From NCBI GenBank assembly GCA_902595525.1, contig CACJQJ010000002.1:1-64000 (forward strand): a stretch of 64,000 bases of DNA. The letters run 5' to 3'. A model generated the notes under the pieces. It was not told where the DNA came from. It saw only the letters and a list, made by a program, of their open reading frames with translations, and did no database searches. Below, piece by piece: positions 8,554 to 17,815 of the stretch. Within the stretch, counting starts at the first letter, position 1. Each line of letters opens with the position of its first letter. The position numbers and the translations under genes were made by a program. The stretch is from an uncultured Alphaproteobacteria bacterium. GTDB lineage: Bacteria > Pseudomonadota > Alphaproteobacteria > HIMB59.

Positions 8554-9814
8554 TAATAATTGTATTTAGATCCCCGTTTAGTATTAGAATATCTATTAAA
8601 TAATATTTTTTTGAAGATTTCAAATCTAATAAAATGTTATGAGCATCATTTAATTCATTCTTACTTTCAATAAGTTGTGTAATATCTATTTTTTGGGCTT
8701 TATATAAAATTTCATTACCTTGTAATTTTAATTCTAAGCTATCAATTATTTTTTCTTGGTTGTTTATTTTATTTAAATAAAAATCATAATTGTTCCAAGA
8801 CTCTAAGTAAGTATTAAGTAAGTCTCTCTTTAAGTCTTTATGCTCTAATAATTTTTTTTGATAATTATATTCCTCAATATCAAAATTATTTTCATCTTTA
8901 AATCCATCATAAATAGGAACGCTTAAAGATAGTGATAAGGATGAAGATCTTCTATGATCAATTGCTGCAGAATAATTATCGCTCTCACTTAGGGAATAGG
9001 TTAGGTCAACAGAAGGTCTCAAATCTTTTTTACTCATCTCTAGTTCAGGTAAATATGTATTTTCAATAAAAGAGAGATATTGGCCATAAGAGGAATTCAT
9101 CAATTCTGAAAATAATTTCTTACTAATTTGTGCATTAGATACGTCTATCACATAATCAAAATTTACATCTTCATCATAAATATCTAGATCAAGTAACTTA
9201 CTAACTTGAAGCATCAAATTATCTATTTTTCTATCATAATCTAAAGACACAGATTGTGCTTCTAATAGTTCATTTTCTAAATCTAATACTTCTGTTTTTG
9301 TAATTCTGTTTGCCTTAAATAATATTTCAGCCTCTAAGACTTTTTTTCTATAAAATTCTAAATTCAGTTGTTGATTTTTCTTTTTAAAGATCAATGTCTG
9401 TAAATTGCTATAACCGTTTAGGAGTTCTTTGATTAATAACTCTTTTTGATACTCTCTTAGATAGTCAAAAGCTTGATTTCTAGTTTGCGTAGTAATTAAA
9501 TTTAACTGACTAAACCCACCGTTATAGAGGTTAACCGTAGCACTTAATGTATGAGTATCTGTGTTTACTGTAGAAGTAGAGTCAGTGCTAGTTGTACTGT
9601 TTGAAATAGAAAACGAATAATCTATTTCTGGTATATAGAGAGTATCAGCTAATTCTAAATTTTTATCATCAATCAAATTGTCATACTTAAATTGAGAGTT
9701 TGTTTCATTTTTTTCGACAAGAATTTTTATTAAATCAGTTATTTCATAGGATAAAATACTCTTTGAAAAAAATAAAAAGAATGTGCTTAAAAAAATTATT
9801 TTGATTTTTGCCAT
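8540..9814 (-). CDS. TolC-family outer-membrane efflux protein
   Basis: Outer-membrane channel subunit for type I secretion or RND-type export. A signal peptide (about residues 1-22, ending near ILSYE) precedes two repeats of long amphipathic helices with coiled-coil character (about 100-215 and 300-410) and short beta segments rich in Ser/Thr/Tyr. At 424 residues it is slightly short for TolC. No membrane-fusion or inner-membrane pump gene is next to it, so it probably serves pumps encoded elsewhere. It overlaps mazG by 19 bases and lysR by 14. Confidence 0.82.
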   Translation of the reverse strand: MAKIKIIFLSTFFLFFSKSILSYEITDLIKILVEKNETNSQFKYDNLIDDKNLELADTLYIPEIDYSFSISNSTTSTDSTSTVNTDTHTLSATVNLYNGGFSQLNLITTQTRNQAFDYLREYQKELLIKELLNGYSNLQTLIFKKKNQQLNLEFYRKKVLEAEILFKANRITKTEVLDLENELLEAQSVSLDYDRKIDNLMLQVSKLLDLDIYDEDVNFDYVIDVSNAQISKKLFSELMNSSYGQYLSFIENTYLPELEMSKKDLRPSVDLTYSLSESDNYSAAIDHRRSSSLSLSLSVPIYDGFKDENNFDIEEYNYQKKLLEHKDLKRDLLNTYLESWNNYDFYLNKINNQEKIIDSLELKLQGNEILYKAQKIDITQLIESKNELNDAHNILLDLKSSKKYYLIDILILNGDLNTIINGLG

Positions 9815-10569
9815 TCTCTCTCCAAATTATTCAAATTCCATTTCAATTTTTTTTTGTTCATTGTATTTTCCATTTTTTTAAATCTTTTCTCAAATTTCCT
9901 ATTAGAGTTCCTAATAATTGTTTCAGTATCAAGTCCTAATTTTCTTGATAAATTAATACAAGAAAATAATAAATCTCCTAATTCCTCTTTAATTTTTCTC
10001 TTATTATTAATCTTCATTTCATTTGAAAGCTCATGTAATTCCTCTTTTACCTTCTTCAAGGTTCCATTTGCATTTTTCCAATCAAATCCTTCTTTTGCAG
10101 CTCTTTTTTGAAGCTTAAGTGAACGTGTAACAGCAGGGAGATTTACACTTACACCATCTAAAACAGATTTAGCACCTTTCTTTTTTCTTTCAAATTTTTT
10201 TTGTGTTTCCCAAAAATCATTTACATCTTTAACGGTTTTAATTGACTCATCGCGCATAAAAATATGAGGATGACGAGATTTCATTTTTTTTACACTTGTA
10301 TCAATGACATCTTCAATTGAAAATTTCTTTTTTTCAGCAGCAATAACTGAGTGATAAATAACTTGTAGTAATAAATCGCCAAGCTCTCCTTCTAGCTCTT
10401 TGTTATTATTTGACTCAATTGCTTCGATAACTTCATATGCTTCCTCTAAAGTATACTTTGCTAATGATTTGGAAGTTTGCTGTATATCCCATGGACATCC
10501 ATTTTTTGGATTTCTTAGTCTCTTAACAACATTAATTAAATCATCTAGTTTGTTCTTTTTTTTTACCAT
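9796..10569 (-). CDS. mazG: Nucleoside triphosphate pyrophosphohydrolase MazG
   Basis: Hydrolyses (d)NTPs to monophosphate and pyrophosphate as a house-cleaning enzyme. It shows the duplicated MazG fold: first half with LRNPKNGCPWDIQQT, YTLEEAYEVIEAIE and EGELGDLLLQVIYH (EExxE/ExxD metal motif), second half with KVKEELHEL and KEELGDLLFSCINL. At 257 residues it has the usual two-domain length. The start overlaps the ggt stop (ATGGTAA) and the end overlaps tolC by 19 bases, placing it firmly in the operon. Confidence 0.95.
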   Translation of the reverse strand: MVKKKNKLDDLINVVKRLRNPKNGCPWDIQQTSKSLAKYTLEEAYEVIEAIESNNNKELEGELGDLLLQVIYHSVIAAEKKKFSIEDVIDTSVKKMKSRHPHIFMRDESIKTVKDVNDFWETQKKFERKKKGAKSVLDGVSVNLPAVTRSLKLQKRAAKEGFDWKNANGTLKKVKEELHELSNEMKINNKRKIKEELGDLLFSCINLSRKLGLDTETIIRNSNRKFEKRFKKMENTMNKKKLKWNLNNLEREWQKSK

Positions 10570-12314
10570 GCTAATGCCTGTGCTTGAAATATTTGACTTT
10601 TATAACTTCTAATATCTGCATATGCATCATAAATTTTATCTTGCTTTCTAGCGCACAAAATAAAACCTTCGCTCCAGTCTGTAGTTTTAAAGCATTTATG
10701 TCCTTTTTTATTTAGTTGGGAAATATAGGGTGAAAGCCGCTCTTCTAATAATAATTGTTTCAAATTTGGATCGTGTGGGTGAAAAAAAGCAGGTAAATGC
10801 TCTGATGAAACTCTTGGTTCATTTAATGCTTGGTCAATAGACTTATTTGAAAATATATAATTCATTAAAAATTGTGCTTGCCATTGATCTTGAGCATCAC
10901 CACCCATTGTCCCACAACTTAAAATCTCTCTCTTTTTTTGATTGATTATTAAAGTAGGACTCAATGTTGTCCTTGGTTGTTGTTCAGGTGCTATAAAATT
11001 TACGTGACCTGGTTTTGATAAATAAAACGTCATTAATCTATTACCTAAAGGAAATCCTAATTCATTAATCACTTCATTTGATCTGATCCATCCACCACTT
11101 GGTGTACACGAAATAGCATTATTATCTTTATCTATAATACTTATATGAACAGTGCCAGCTCCCCATGGTTTAATATCATTTTCAATTGGAAGTAATGATT
11201 TCTTCGATAAGGGGTTCCCAGGAATAATAGATTCAATTGCCCTCTTTTTAATTAATTGTATTCTTTTATTAAGGTAAGAGTCATTTAACAGGTGATTGGC
11301 TTTGACTTTTGAATTGTACTTCCCAGTGAAATACATCTCTCTGTCAGCAAAAGTTAATTTTAAAATTTCTATAAATTTATGAATATCATTTGCTGAATTA
11401 AGTGATTTAATTTTTTGTTTGTTGAGCATTTTCAACATCATTAAACTAGTCAATCCTTGTCCCCAGAAATTAGTTTTATGAACTTGATAATCACCATATT
11501 TTTCTGAAATTGTTTTTTCAAATTTCACATTAAAATTTTCAAAATCTTCTTTTGAAAGAAGCCCTTCATTTTTTTGTGAATATTTTAAAATTGAGTTTGC
11601 AACATCGCCTTTGTAAAAAGCATCATGTAATTTATTAAATTTATTATTTCGAGATCCTGTAATTTTTTTTTCGTAATTACCAAGATAATCTATTAAGTTT
11701 GCGTAAGCCAAATTTCTGAATAAACTTCCTACTTTTGGAATTTTATTATTCTTTAAATATAATTTTGCAGAATTTTTCCACTCTTTTGTAAATTTACTTT
11801 TTAGACTTATTAATCCAAATTTATTTTGGTTAATTATTCCAGTGTGTAAGGGATATCCATCTTTTGCGTATTCTTTAGCATATTGCGAAATAGTCCTAAA
11901 ATCTAGTTTGCCATATAATTGTAACATTCTAAAAATGCTAGAAAATGCTGCTGGTACTCCAGCACATAAAATACCCTCATCAGGAACTTCTTTGTATCCT
12001 CTTGTAACTAAATTTAAAAAATTAAATTTTTTTGGAGATATAGTATTTCCATTTAAGACAAGAGGACTTTGGTCTTTGGGCTTTAAAATCATTACTCCTT
12101 CACCTCCCATGCCAAACATTTGAGGATTTACGAGCCCTTCAACTAACATAGCTCCAGCTGCAGCATCAAAGGCGTTACCTTTGTCATCATTTAAAATATT
12201 ATGTGCAGTAATTGATGATAAATTTGAATGAGTTGCTACAGCACCGTTAGTTCCAGAATAACTCGGTATAAAACTGTTAGAGCTATTATCTTCTATTCTA
12301 TAAGATCTATTCAT
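10563..12314 (-). CDS. Gamma-glutamyltransferase family protein, no visible signal peptide
   Basis: Ntn-hydrolase of the gamma-glutamyltranspeptidase family, autocleaved at a catalytic Thr, here T388 in WGAGTVHISIID. It hydrolyses or transfers gamma-glutamyl groups, for example from glutathione. N-terminal landmarks are GAVATHSNLSS, GNAFDAAAGAMLVEG and GMGGEGVMIL; C-terminal landmarks are TPSGGWIRS, PRTTLSPTLI and GTMGGDAQ. At 583 residues it is full length. No signal sequence is evident, so it may be cytoplasmic, unlike classical periplasmic GGT; it could instead be an acylase-type member. First gene of the ggt-mazG-tolC-lysR operon. Confidence 0.9.
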   Translation of the reverse strand: MNRSYRIEDNSSNSFIPSYSGTNGAVATHSNLSSITAHNILNDDKGNAFDAAAGAMLVEGLVNPQMFGMGGEGVMILKPKDQSPLVLNGNTISPKKFNFLNLVTRGYKEVPDEGILCAGVPAAFSSIFRMLQLYGKLDFRTISQYAKEYAKDGYPLHTGIINQNKFGLISLKSKFTKEWKNSAKLYLKNNKIPKVGSLFRNLAYANLIDYLGNYEKKITGSRNNKFNKLHDAFYKGDVANSILKYSQKNEGLLSKEDFENFNVKFEKTISEKYGDYQVHKTNFWGQGLTSLMMLKMLNKQKIKSLNSANDIHKFIEILKLTFADREMYFTGKYNSKVKANHLLNDSYLNKRIQLIKKRAIESIIPGNPLSKKSLLPIENDIKPWGAGTVHISIIDKDNNAISCTPSGGWIRSNEVINELGFPLGNRLMTFYLSKPGHVNFIAPEQQPRTTLSPTLIINQKKREILSCGTMGGDAQDQWQAQFLMNYIFSNKSIDQALNEPRVSSEHLPAFFHPHDPNLKQLLLEERLSPYISQLNKKGHKCFKTTDWSEGFILCARKQDKIYDAYADIRSYKSQIFQAQALAW

Positions 12315-12383
12315 TACAAATAATAATTTTACGACATTCCATAAATTATTTCTTTTTTAAAAGATTGCATTATAAAGTTATAT

Positions 12384-12821
12384 ATGACCTGGAAGTTAAT
12401 ATCAAAATCTTCATACTCACAACTACTCGGAGTGTTAGAAACAAAATTAGAAAATAATCAACATAAGTATAGAATGACAGTTTCTGAGAAGCATTTAAAT
12501 TCTGGAAACTTTGCCCATGGCGGTTTTTTAATGTCTTTTTTGGATAATGTTATGGGCAATGCTGCATATAAATCGTTTGGTAATAGACCCTGTGTAACAA
12601 TATCAATGAATACTCACTTTATATTTTCTGCACAAAAAGGAGATGAGCTAATTGGAATTCCTTCTATAGAGAGAATGACAAAAACACTTTGTTTTGTTAA
12701 ATGCCAAGTATTTTCAAATAATGAAATTATTGTTTCAGGAAATGGTATTTGGAAGTTAGTTAAAACATTATCTATGAAAACTGTAAAAGACAAAAAATTA
12801 GATGACGATGGTGGTTGGTAA
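12384..12821 (+). CDS. PaaI-family hotdog-fold thioesterase
   Basis: Hotdog-fold acyl-CoA thioesterase of the 4HBT/PaaI group. The hallmark helix HGGFLMSFLDNVMGNAAY (about residues 50-67) with its conserved HGG and Asp is present, followed by the central strand TISMNTHFIFSAQKGD. At 145 residues it is a typical single hotdog domain. No neighbour fixes its acyl substrate. The adjacent transporter gene starts about 24 bases downstream, so the two may be cotranscribed. Confidence 0.85.
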   Translation: MTWKLISKSSYSQLLGVLETKLENNQHKYRMTVSEKHLNSGNFAHGGFLMSFLDNVMGNAAYKSFGNRPCVTISMNTHFIFSAQKGDELIGIPSIERMTKTLCFVKCQVFSNNEIIVSGNGIWKLVKTLSMKTVKDKKLDDDGGW

Positions 12822-12845
12822 TAATTTAATTAATTAGAATTAATA

Positions 12846-13988
12846 TTGAAAATACAGATATCAGAAATAAATGCATGTAAGGCACTTTTTTTCTCTATTT
12901 CTTTTTTTGTGGGCCTTTGGGCCATTAGAATCCCTGATATAAAAGATCAAATAAACGTTGACTATAGTGGCATGGGATATCTTTTTGTAATTTTTTCAAT
13001 TGGCTCTGTGCTGACAATGATAGCGATGCCAAAAATAATGCAACTCTATCCATCAAAAAAAATATCTTTTTTATCTGGGTTTCTAATTTGTATTTTATGG
13101 ATGCTCATACCTTTTGCCCATTCATTCAAATTAATGGCAATACTCAGTTTTATCTTTGGTGTTTGTTATGGACTTTTTGAAGTAATTCTTAATGTTCAAG
13201 CCACTTCTTTAGAAAAAAAACTAAATAAACCAATGATGTCAGGCTTTCACGCATTTTGGAGTATTGGACTATTATCTGGATCTTTGTTAACAAGTTTATT
13301 TTTAGAATTTAAAATTAGTTTTTTTATAAATTCTCTTGTTTATGTTGTATTTTTAGCTCCATTAATATTTTTTAGTAGTTTAACTATAGAAAATAATAAA
13401 TCAGACCCTTTATCTTTTTTTTCAATTTTTTTTAGTTGGCCCTTATTTCTTATAATTTTAGTTGTATTAGCTATCACAGCAGTTTTTTTGGAAGGGGGGA
13501 CCGACTCCTGGGGTTCTTTATATATGAGAGATTACATAAATGTAGACGGTTTCAATATTGGACTTGCTGCAATAGCCTTTAATGGAAGTATGGTTTTTGG
13601 AAGATTAATAGGAGATAAACTAAAACAAATGTTTGGAATTTATAATTTTCTTGTTTTCTCAGTTGTAGGTTCATTGGTTGGTACTTTAGTAATTGCATTT
13701 AGTAGTTCTTTATTTTTTGCAATATTTGGATTTATCATAGCTGGTTTTTGTGTTTCTTCAGTTATTCCAATTTGTTACACGTATGGGTCCACTATTAAAG
13801 GTGTTGACCCCACTGTTGGTATTTCTATTATTACAATAGGCACATATGGGGTTTTCATGATATCACCTCCTACCTTAGGTTATGTTGCAGATATGATAGG
13901 TATAGAATTTGTATACACACCTATGTTTATACTTTTTTTCATAGTAAGCATCATTGTAATTTTACAAAAGAAATTATTCAAAAACTAA
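12846..13988 (+). CDS. MFS transporter, YbjJ-like
   Basis: Integral inner-membrane permease with about 12 hydrophobic segments over 380 residues. The N-terminal pattern GLWAIRIPDIKDQI with GMGYLFVIFSIGSVL is typical of YbjJ-type MFS proteins, and FMISPPTLGYVAD occurs near the end. The substrate is unknown. Initiation appears to use TTG because no ATG lies near the start of the first hydrophobic segment. The end overlaps the convergent EamA gene by 4 bases. Confidence 0.85.
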   Translation: MKIQISEINACKALFFSISFFVGLWAIRIPDIKDQINVDYSGMGYLFVIFSIGSVLTMIAMPKIMQLYPSKKISFLSGFLICILWMLIPFAHSFKLMAILSFIFGVCYGLFEVILNVQATSLEKKLNKPMMSGFHAFWSIGLLSGSLLTSLFLEFKISFFINSLVYVVFLAPLIFFSSLTIENNKSDPLSFFSIFFSWPLFLIILVVLAITAVFLEGGTDSWGSLYMRDYINVDGFNIGLAAIAFNGSMVFGRLIGDKLKQMFGIYNFLVFSVVGSLVGTLVIAFSSSLFFAIFGFIIAGFCVSSVIPICYTYGSTIKGVDPTVGISIITIGTYGVFMISPPTLGYVADMIGIEFVYTPMFILFFIVSIIVILQKKLFKN

Positions 13989-14857
13989 TTTTTTTTTAAA
14001 ATTAATATATTTCCAAATAGCACAAGGAACGACCCAATGTATAAATTTAAATTCCATATCATACCTTCAAATATTGTAGAAATAATTAGTGCTATAAGCG
14101 GCATTATTATTGCAATGTATGCTGCATCATTAGCACCTATATTTTTTATTACTGAAAGATAAAGAATAAAACCGAATACACTTCCAAAAACAGATAAATA
14201 AAGTAACGATATAATATATCTGTAACTAAAATCAAAATTTAATTCAGTACCAGTTATTAAAAGATAAATTAATAGTGTTATAGAGCCATACAACATCCCA
14301 TATCCTGTAACGGCTACAACATTCAATTTAATTTTAGAGGTATACTCTGAAATTAAGTTACCAATAGATGCAAAATATGTCGCCAATACACCAAGTAAAA
14401 TCCCAATACTTGTGCTCTTTGATAATTCAAAATTAATAATTTCATCATAAAATATGAAAAGCAATCCTAACGTTCCAATAAAACCTCCAACCAAAGTCAT
14501 AATTTTTGGAAATTTACCTTTAAAAATAATATTATTAACAACATTCATAAATAATATTGATGAAAAACATAAAGCAACAAATCCACTTATTAAATGAACA
14601 GTAGATAGATAAAACAGCACATAATTTATATTAAATAATGATATACCCAGAGCAGCTATAAAAAAGTGCTCCTTAAGAGTAAATTTAAGATTAATTTTTT
14701 TTAGCATACAAAATATTAAAATTATTATTGATGATAAAAAAAACCGGTAAAAAACTGATGTCATTGGATCAACAATACCAAGTTGAAATTTAATAATATA
14801 CCAGGTAGGCCCCCAAACTAATAGTGTTGAAATAAATAAAAATATTGTATTGTTCAC
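13985..14857 (-). CDS. EamA/DMT-superfamily metabolite transporter
   Basis: Ten-helix drug/metabolite transporter with two EamA repeats (about residues 4-135 and 148-285). The first repeat opens with LLVWGPTWYIIKFQLG, close to the usual WGSTW..IKFQLG of RhaT/EamA proteins. Probably exports amino acids or related metabolites; the substrate cannot be assigned. Start is GTG, only 2 bases from the ATG of the divergent yajQ gene, so its promoter must lie in or across yajQ. Confidence 0.88.
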   Translation of the reverse strand: MNNTIFLFISTLLVWGPTWYIIKFQLGIVDPMTSVFYRFFLSSIIILIFCMLKKINLKFTLKEHFFIAALGISLFNINYVLFYLSTVHLISGFVALCFSSILFMNVVNNIIFKGKFPKIMTLVGGFIGTLGLLFIFYDEIINFELSKSTSIGILLGVLATYFASIGNLISEYTSKIKLNVVAVTGYGMLYGSITLLIYLLITGTELNFDFSYRYIISLLYLSVFGSVFGFILYLSVIKNIGANDAAYIAIIMPLIALIISTIFEGMIWNLNLYIGSFLVLFGNILILKKN

Positions 14858-14859
14858 TT

Positions 14860-15345
14860 ATGCCTTCTTTTGATGTTGTCTCGTCACCAGATATTCAAGA
14901 AATTGATAATGCCATCAATAATACTAAAAGAGAAGTTGATAATAGATTTGACTTTAAGAATACTAATTCAACAATCGAACGAAACGATTTTTCTATTACA
15001 ATAGAGACAACGGACAATACTAAATTAACTCAATTTAATGATATTTTAAAAAATAATATTGTAAGAAGAAAAATAGATCCAAAATTTATTCATCTAAAAT
15101 CAACTGAAACAGCTTCTGGTAACAGAGTAAGACAATTTATTGATATTTTGAATGGAATATCAAAAGAGGACTCAAAAAAAATAACAAATCTTGTTAAATC
15201 ATCAAAAGCAAAGGTTCAAGCTTCAATTAATGGAGATGAAGTAAGAATTACTGGAAAGAAAAGAGACGATCTACAATCAATGATCGAATTATTAAAATCA
15301 AGTGATATTAAAATTCCTCTACAATTTCAAAATTTTAGAGATTAA
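14860..15345 (+). CDS. yajQ: YajQ-family nucleotide-binding protein
   Basis: Small two-domain ferredoxin-like-fold protein of the YajQ/DUF520 family; members bind nucleotides and some have been described as cyclic-di-GMP-binding factors. The N-terminal MPSFDVVSSPDIQEIDNA and the segment VDNRFDFKNT match the family, as do the C-terminal VQASINGDEVRITGKKRDDLQ and PLQFQNFRD. ATG 14860 is chosen over TTG 14845 because family members start MPSFD. Ends overlapping the convergent ProXp-ala gene by 11 bases. Confidence 0.93.
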   Translation: MPSFDVVSSPDIQEIDNAINNTKREVDNRFDFKNTNSTIERNDFSITIETTDNTKLTQFNDILKNNIVRRKIDPKFIHLKSTETASGNRVRQFIDILNGISKEDSKKITNLVKSSKAKVQASINGDEVRITGKKRDDLQSMIELLKSSDIKIPLQFQNFRD

Positions 15346-15853
15346 TTACTTCCATAGTTGTAAAGTCAATTAATCGAACAGTCGTAATTGTTCTAAGAAA
15401 TTTAATACAATCCTCTGTTTTTACTTGAATTGTTTTAGTGTTATCTAGTGGGTGAAAATTACATAATTCAAAATCATTGATTTTTTTATCTAAGTAAAAA
15501 CTTACATCCTTATCTATATTATTAATTAAAGAATAGGGACTAACAGAACCTGGTTTGACTCCAAGTTTATCATATAAATATTCTGCACTTCCAAAAGAAA
15601 GATTTCCTTGGCACTGTATAGTGTTTTTAATAATTTTTAGGTCTACTTCAGTGCTATCTAAGCATGAGAGTAAGTAAAAATTTCTCTTTTTGTCCCTCAA
15701 AAAAAGATTTTTTGTATGCGCACCTTGCATATTCAAATCTGATTTTAGTTTGCTAGACTCCTCGACGGTAAAAAAAGCCTCGTGTTCAAAAAGTTTATAT
15801 TCAACTTTTTGATCATTAAGTGCGGCTAATAAACTTTTTGCTTCTAATTTCAT
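15335..15853 (-). CDS. Ala-tRNA(Pro) deacylase, ProXp-ala/PrdX type
   Basis: Free-standing YbaK-fold trans-editing domain that clears mischarged Ala-tRNA(Pro) made by prolyl-tRNA synthetase. It has the subfamily features YKLFEHEAFFTVEES, GAHTKNLFLRDKKRNFYLL (catalytic-type Lys) and LGVKPGSVSPYSLIND-like text (GVKPGSVSPYSLINN). At 172 residues it has normal length. A second editing homologue (YbaK type) is encoded about 8.7 kb away, so this organism probably uses both activities to proofread tRNA(Pro). Confidence 0.9.
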   Translation of the reverse strand: MKLEAKSLLAALNDQKVEYKLFEHEAFFTVEESSKLKSDLNMQGAHTKNLFLRDKKRNFYLLSCLDSTEVDLKIIKNTIQCQGNLSFGSAEYLYDKLGVKPGSVSPYSLINNIDKDVSFYLDKKINDFELCNFHPLDNTKTIQVKTEDCIKFLRTITTVRLIDFTTMEVINL

Positions 15854-15889
15854 TTTTATTTATAAAGTGTTATCTTATTTATATAAAAT

Positions 15890-16972
15890 ATGAAAAAAAA
15901 AATTAATAGAAGAAATTTTATTAAAAAAGCCTCAATTCCTGTACTGGGCGCAGCTGCACTCTCTAGTTTTAATGTACACGCAAGTACCATAACAGAGTTG
16001 AATATGGTTACATCGTGGCCAGAAAATTTTCCTGGTATAGGTTTAGGTGCAAACAGGTTGGCTCAGCGAATTGAGAACTTATCCAATAAAAGAATAAAGG
16101 TTAATGTTTACTCAGCTGGTGAATTAGTTCCACCGTTTGGAGTGTTTGACGCCGTGTCATCTGGAACAGCTGATTTATATCACTCAGCAGAGTTTTATTG
16201 GGGAGGGAAGAATAAAGCCTATCCTTTTTTTGCTGCGGTTCCTTTTGGAATGACTGCCGAGGAATTTAATTCATGGATATATTCTGGTAATGGTCAATTA
16301 TTATGGGATGAATTAGGTTCTAATTTTAATATTAAACATTTTTTAGTCGGCAATACTGGATCTACATTATTTGGTTGGTTCAAAAATGAATTAAATAGTC
16401 TCGAGGATGTTTCGAAACTTAAAATAAGAAGTCCTGGTATGGGAGGTGATCTATTAAAGACTATGGGGGCAACTTCTATAAATATACCAGGAGGTGAAAT
16501 TCTTCAGTCTTTAGCAAGTGGTGCTATAGACGCTGCAGATTGGTCCAATCCAGTTATGGATTTAGCTTTTGGTTTTTATAAAGTAACAAACTACTGTTAT
16601 TATCCAGATTTTAAAAAACCTACAGTTTCTATTTCATTAGGAATGAATTTAGATAAATGGAACTCATTTGATAATGAAGCTAAGAGCATCATCGAGTATG
16701 CTTGTCAGTCAGAAAATCAAGAAATGTTGTCTGATTTTATGTACAAAGAGGTTGTGGCTTTAGAAAAATTGAAGTCATTGGGTGTAGAGTTCAGGCAACT
16801 ACCTAATGATATTGTTATTGAAGCCAAAAAAAATATCAATGGTGTTTTAGATAATTATACAGATACCCCTCTTGGGAAAAAAATTAGGGATGATTATTTT
16901 CAATTTTTAGGTTTAAGAACTTCATATAAGGACTTTGATATTTCTAACTACTTGAATTATAGAAAAATTTAA
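15890..16972 (+). CDS. TRAP substrate-binding protein, TakP-like (2-oxo acid type), Tat-exported
   Basis: Periplasmic DctP-family solute receptor. The N-terminus is a twin-arginine signal, NRRNFIKKASIPVLG, with a cleavage site near VHA (about 32). The body resembles TakP, which binds alpha-keto acids: MVTSWPENFPGIGLGA, SAGELVPPFGVFDAVSSGTAD and KLKIRSPGMGGDLLKTMGAT. At 360 residues it has full length. No DctQ or DctM membrane component is nearby, so it must work with a permease encoded elsewhere. The ligand is inferred only from similarity. Confidence 0.88.
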   Translation: MKKKINRRNFIKKASIPVLGAAALSSFNVHASTITELNMVTSWPENFPGIGLGANRLAQRIENLSNKRIKVNVYSAGELVPPFGVFDAVSSGTADLYHSAEFYWGGKNKAYPFFAAVPFGMTAEEFNSWIYSGNGQLLWDELGSNFNIKHFLVGNTGSTLFGWFKNELNSLEDVSKLKIRSPGMGGDLLKTMGATSINIPGGEILQSLASGAIDAADWSNPVMDLAFGFYKVTNYCYYPDFKKPTVSISLGMNLDKWNSFDNEAKSIIEYACQSENQEMLSDFMYKEVVALEKLKSLGVEFRQLPNDIVIEAKKNINGVLDNYTDTPLGKKIRDDYFQFLGLRTSYKDFDISNYLNYRKI

Positions 16973-16974
16973 TA

Positions 16975-17544
16975 GTGTGCGGAAGATATTCGCTTAATCT
17001 TAAAGATAATCACTCTTCTTTTAAGAAGGAAACTATAAATAACTTCAAACCAATATTTGATTATAAAAATCAAGATATTTGCCCTACCAATAAAGCACCT
17101 ATTGTCTTTAATCTAAACTCTAAATTTGTATTTAAACAATCAAGTTGGGGCTTGTCATTTGATTGGCTTCCGAAAGGAAAAACACTTTTCAATATTCGAT
17201 CAGAGACAGTTCACGAAAAAACTTTCAGTAATAGTCTTATAGTAAATAACCGCTGTTTAGTTCCTTTTAGTAGTTATTTTGAATGGATTAAAACTCAAGA
17301 ATTGAAAGAAAAATATAAACTATTTACCAAAACACCAGTCAGTTTTTTTGCAGGTGTATATAAATTAATTGAAGATACTTTTTATTTTTCAATTTTAACT
17401 AAATCCTCACTGGAAAATATAGAATTTATTCATAATAGAAATCCAGTCATTATTAATAAAAATAACGTAAGACAATGGTTTTCGAACGGTTATGAAGAGT
17501 TATTAAGATCTTCAGAAGTAATAAATTATGAGATATCGAAATAA
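16975..17544 (+). CDS. SRAP-family (HMCES/YedK) abasic-site-binding protein
   Basis: SOS-response-associated peptidase family protein, which crosslinks to abasic sites in single-stranded DNA through Cys2. The start is MCGRYSLN, giving the essential N-terminal Cys after Met removal. Other family points are NIRSETVHEKTF, the FSSYFEW segment (usual GFYEW Glu) and IHNRNPVI (usual IHDRMPVI His). The start codon is GTG, 2 bases after the upstream stop, so it is likely cotranscribed with the TRAP receptor. No LexA box was seen. Confidence 0.92.
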   Translation: MCGRYSLNLKDNHSSFKKETINNFKPIFDYKNQDICPTNKAPIVFNLNSKFVFKQSSWGLSFDWLPKGKTLFNIRSETVHEKTFSNSLIVNNRCLVPFSSYFEWIKTQELKEKYKLFTKTPVSFFAGVYKLIEDTFYFSILTKSSLENIEFIHNRNPVIINKNNVRQWFSNGYEELLRSSEVINYEISK

Positions 17545-17763
17545 TTATTTTCTAAATTTGAAGAAGGATAAAAGCTTTTCGATGCCAGAAAAATGCTCTT
17601 CTAATCTAGAGTAAACTTTATCTATTTTGTTAATATGACCGTCTAATCTTTCATAGAGGTTATCGATTTTTTTATCAAGTTTGTTCAGCTTACTGTTTAG
17701 CTGTTTTATGCTATCGGAGTCACTTGTTTTTGACTGCTTTTTTAATTTAATAACTTTATTCAC
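17545..17763 (-). CDS. Small coiled-coil protein of unknown function
   Basis: A 72-residue lysine-rich protein, from a GTG start, whose middle (about residues 18-64) is a continuous heptad pattern (LNSKLNKLDKKIDNLYERL and IDKVYSRLEEHFSGIEKLL), predicting a long coiled coil. No signal peptide or membrane segment. It sits between convergent SRAP and the downstream-coded M48 protease, abutting the SRAP stop. Not recognised as a named family. The coherent heptads favour a real gene, but it may be lineage specific. Confidence 0.55.
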   Translation of the reverse strand: MNKVIKLKKQSKTSDSDSIKQLNSKLNKLDKKIDNLYERLDGHINKIDKVYSRLEEHFSGIEKLLSFFKFRK

Positions 17764-17815
17764 ATTAGAAATATATTAAATTTCTGATTTGTTTAAAGTA
17801 TGACAAAACAACGCT

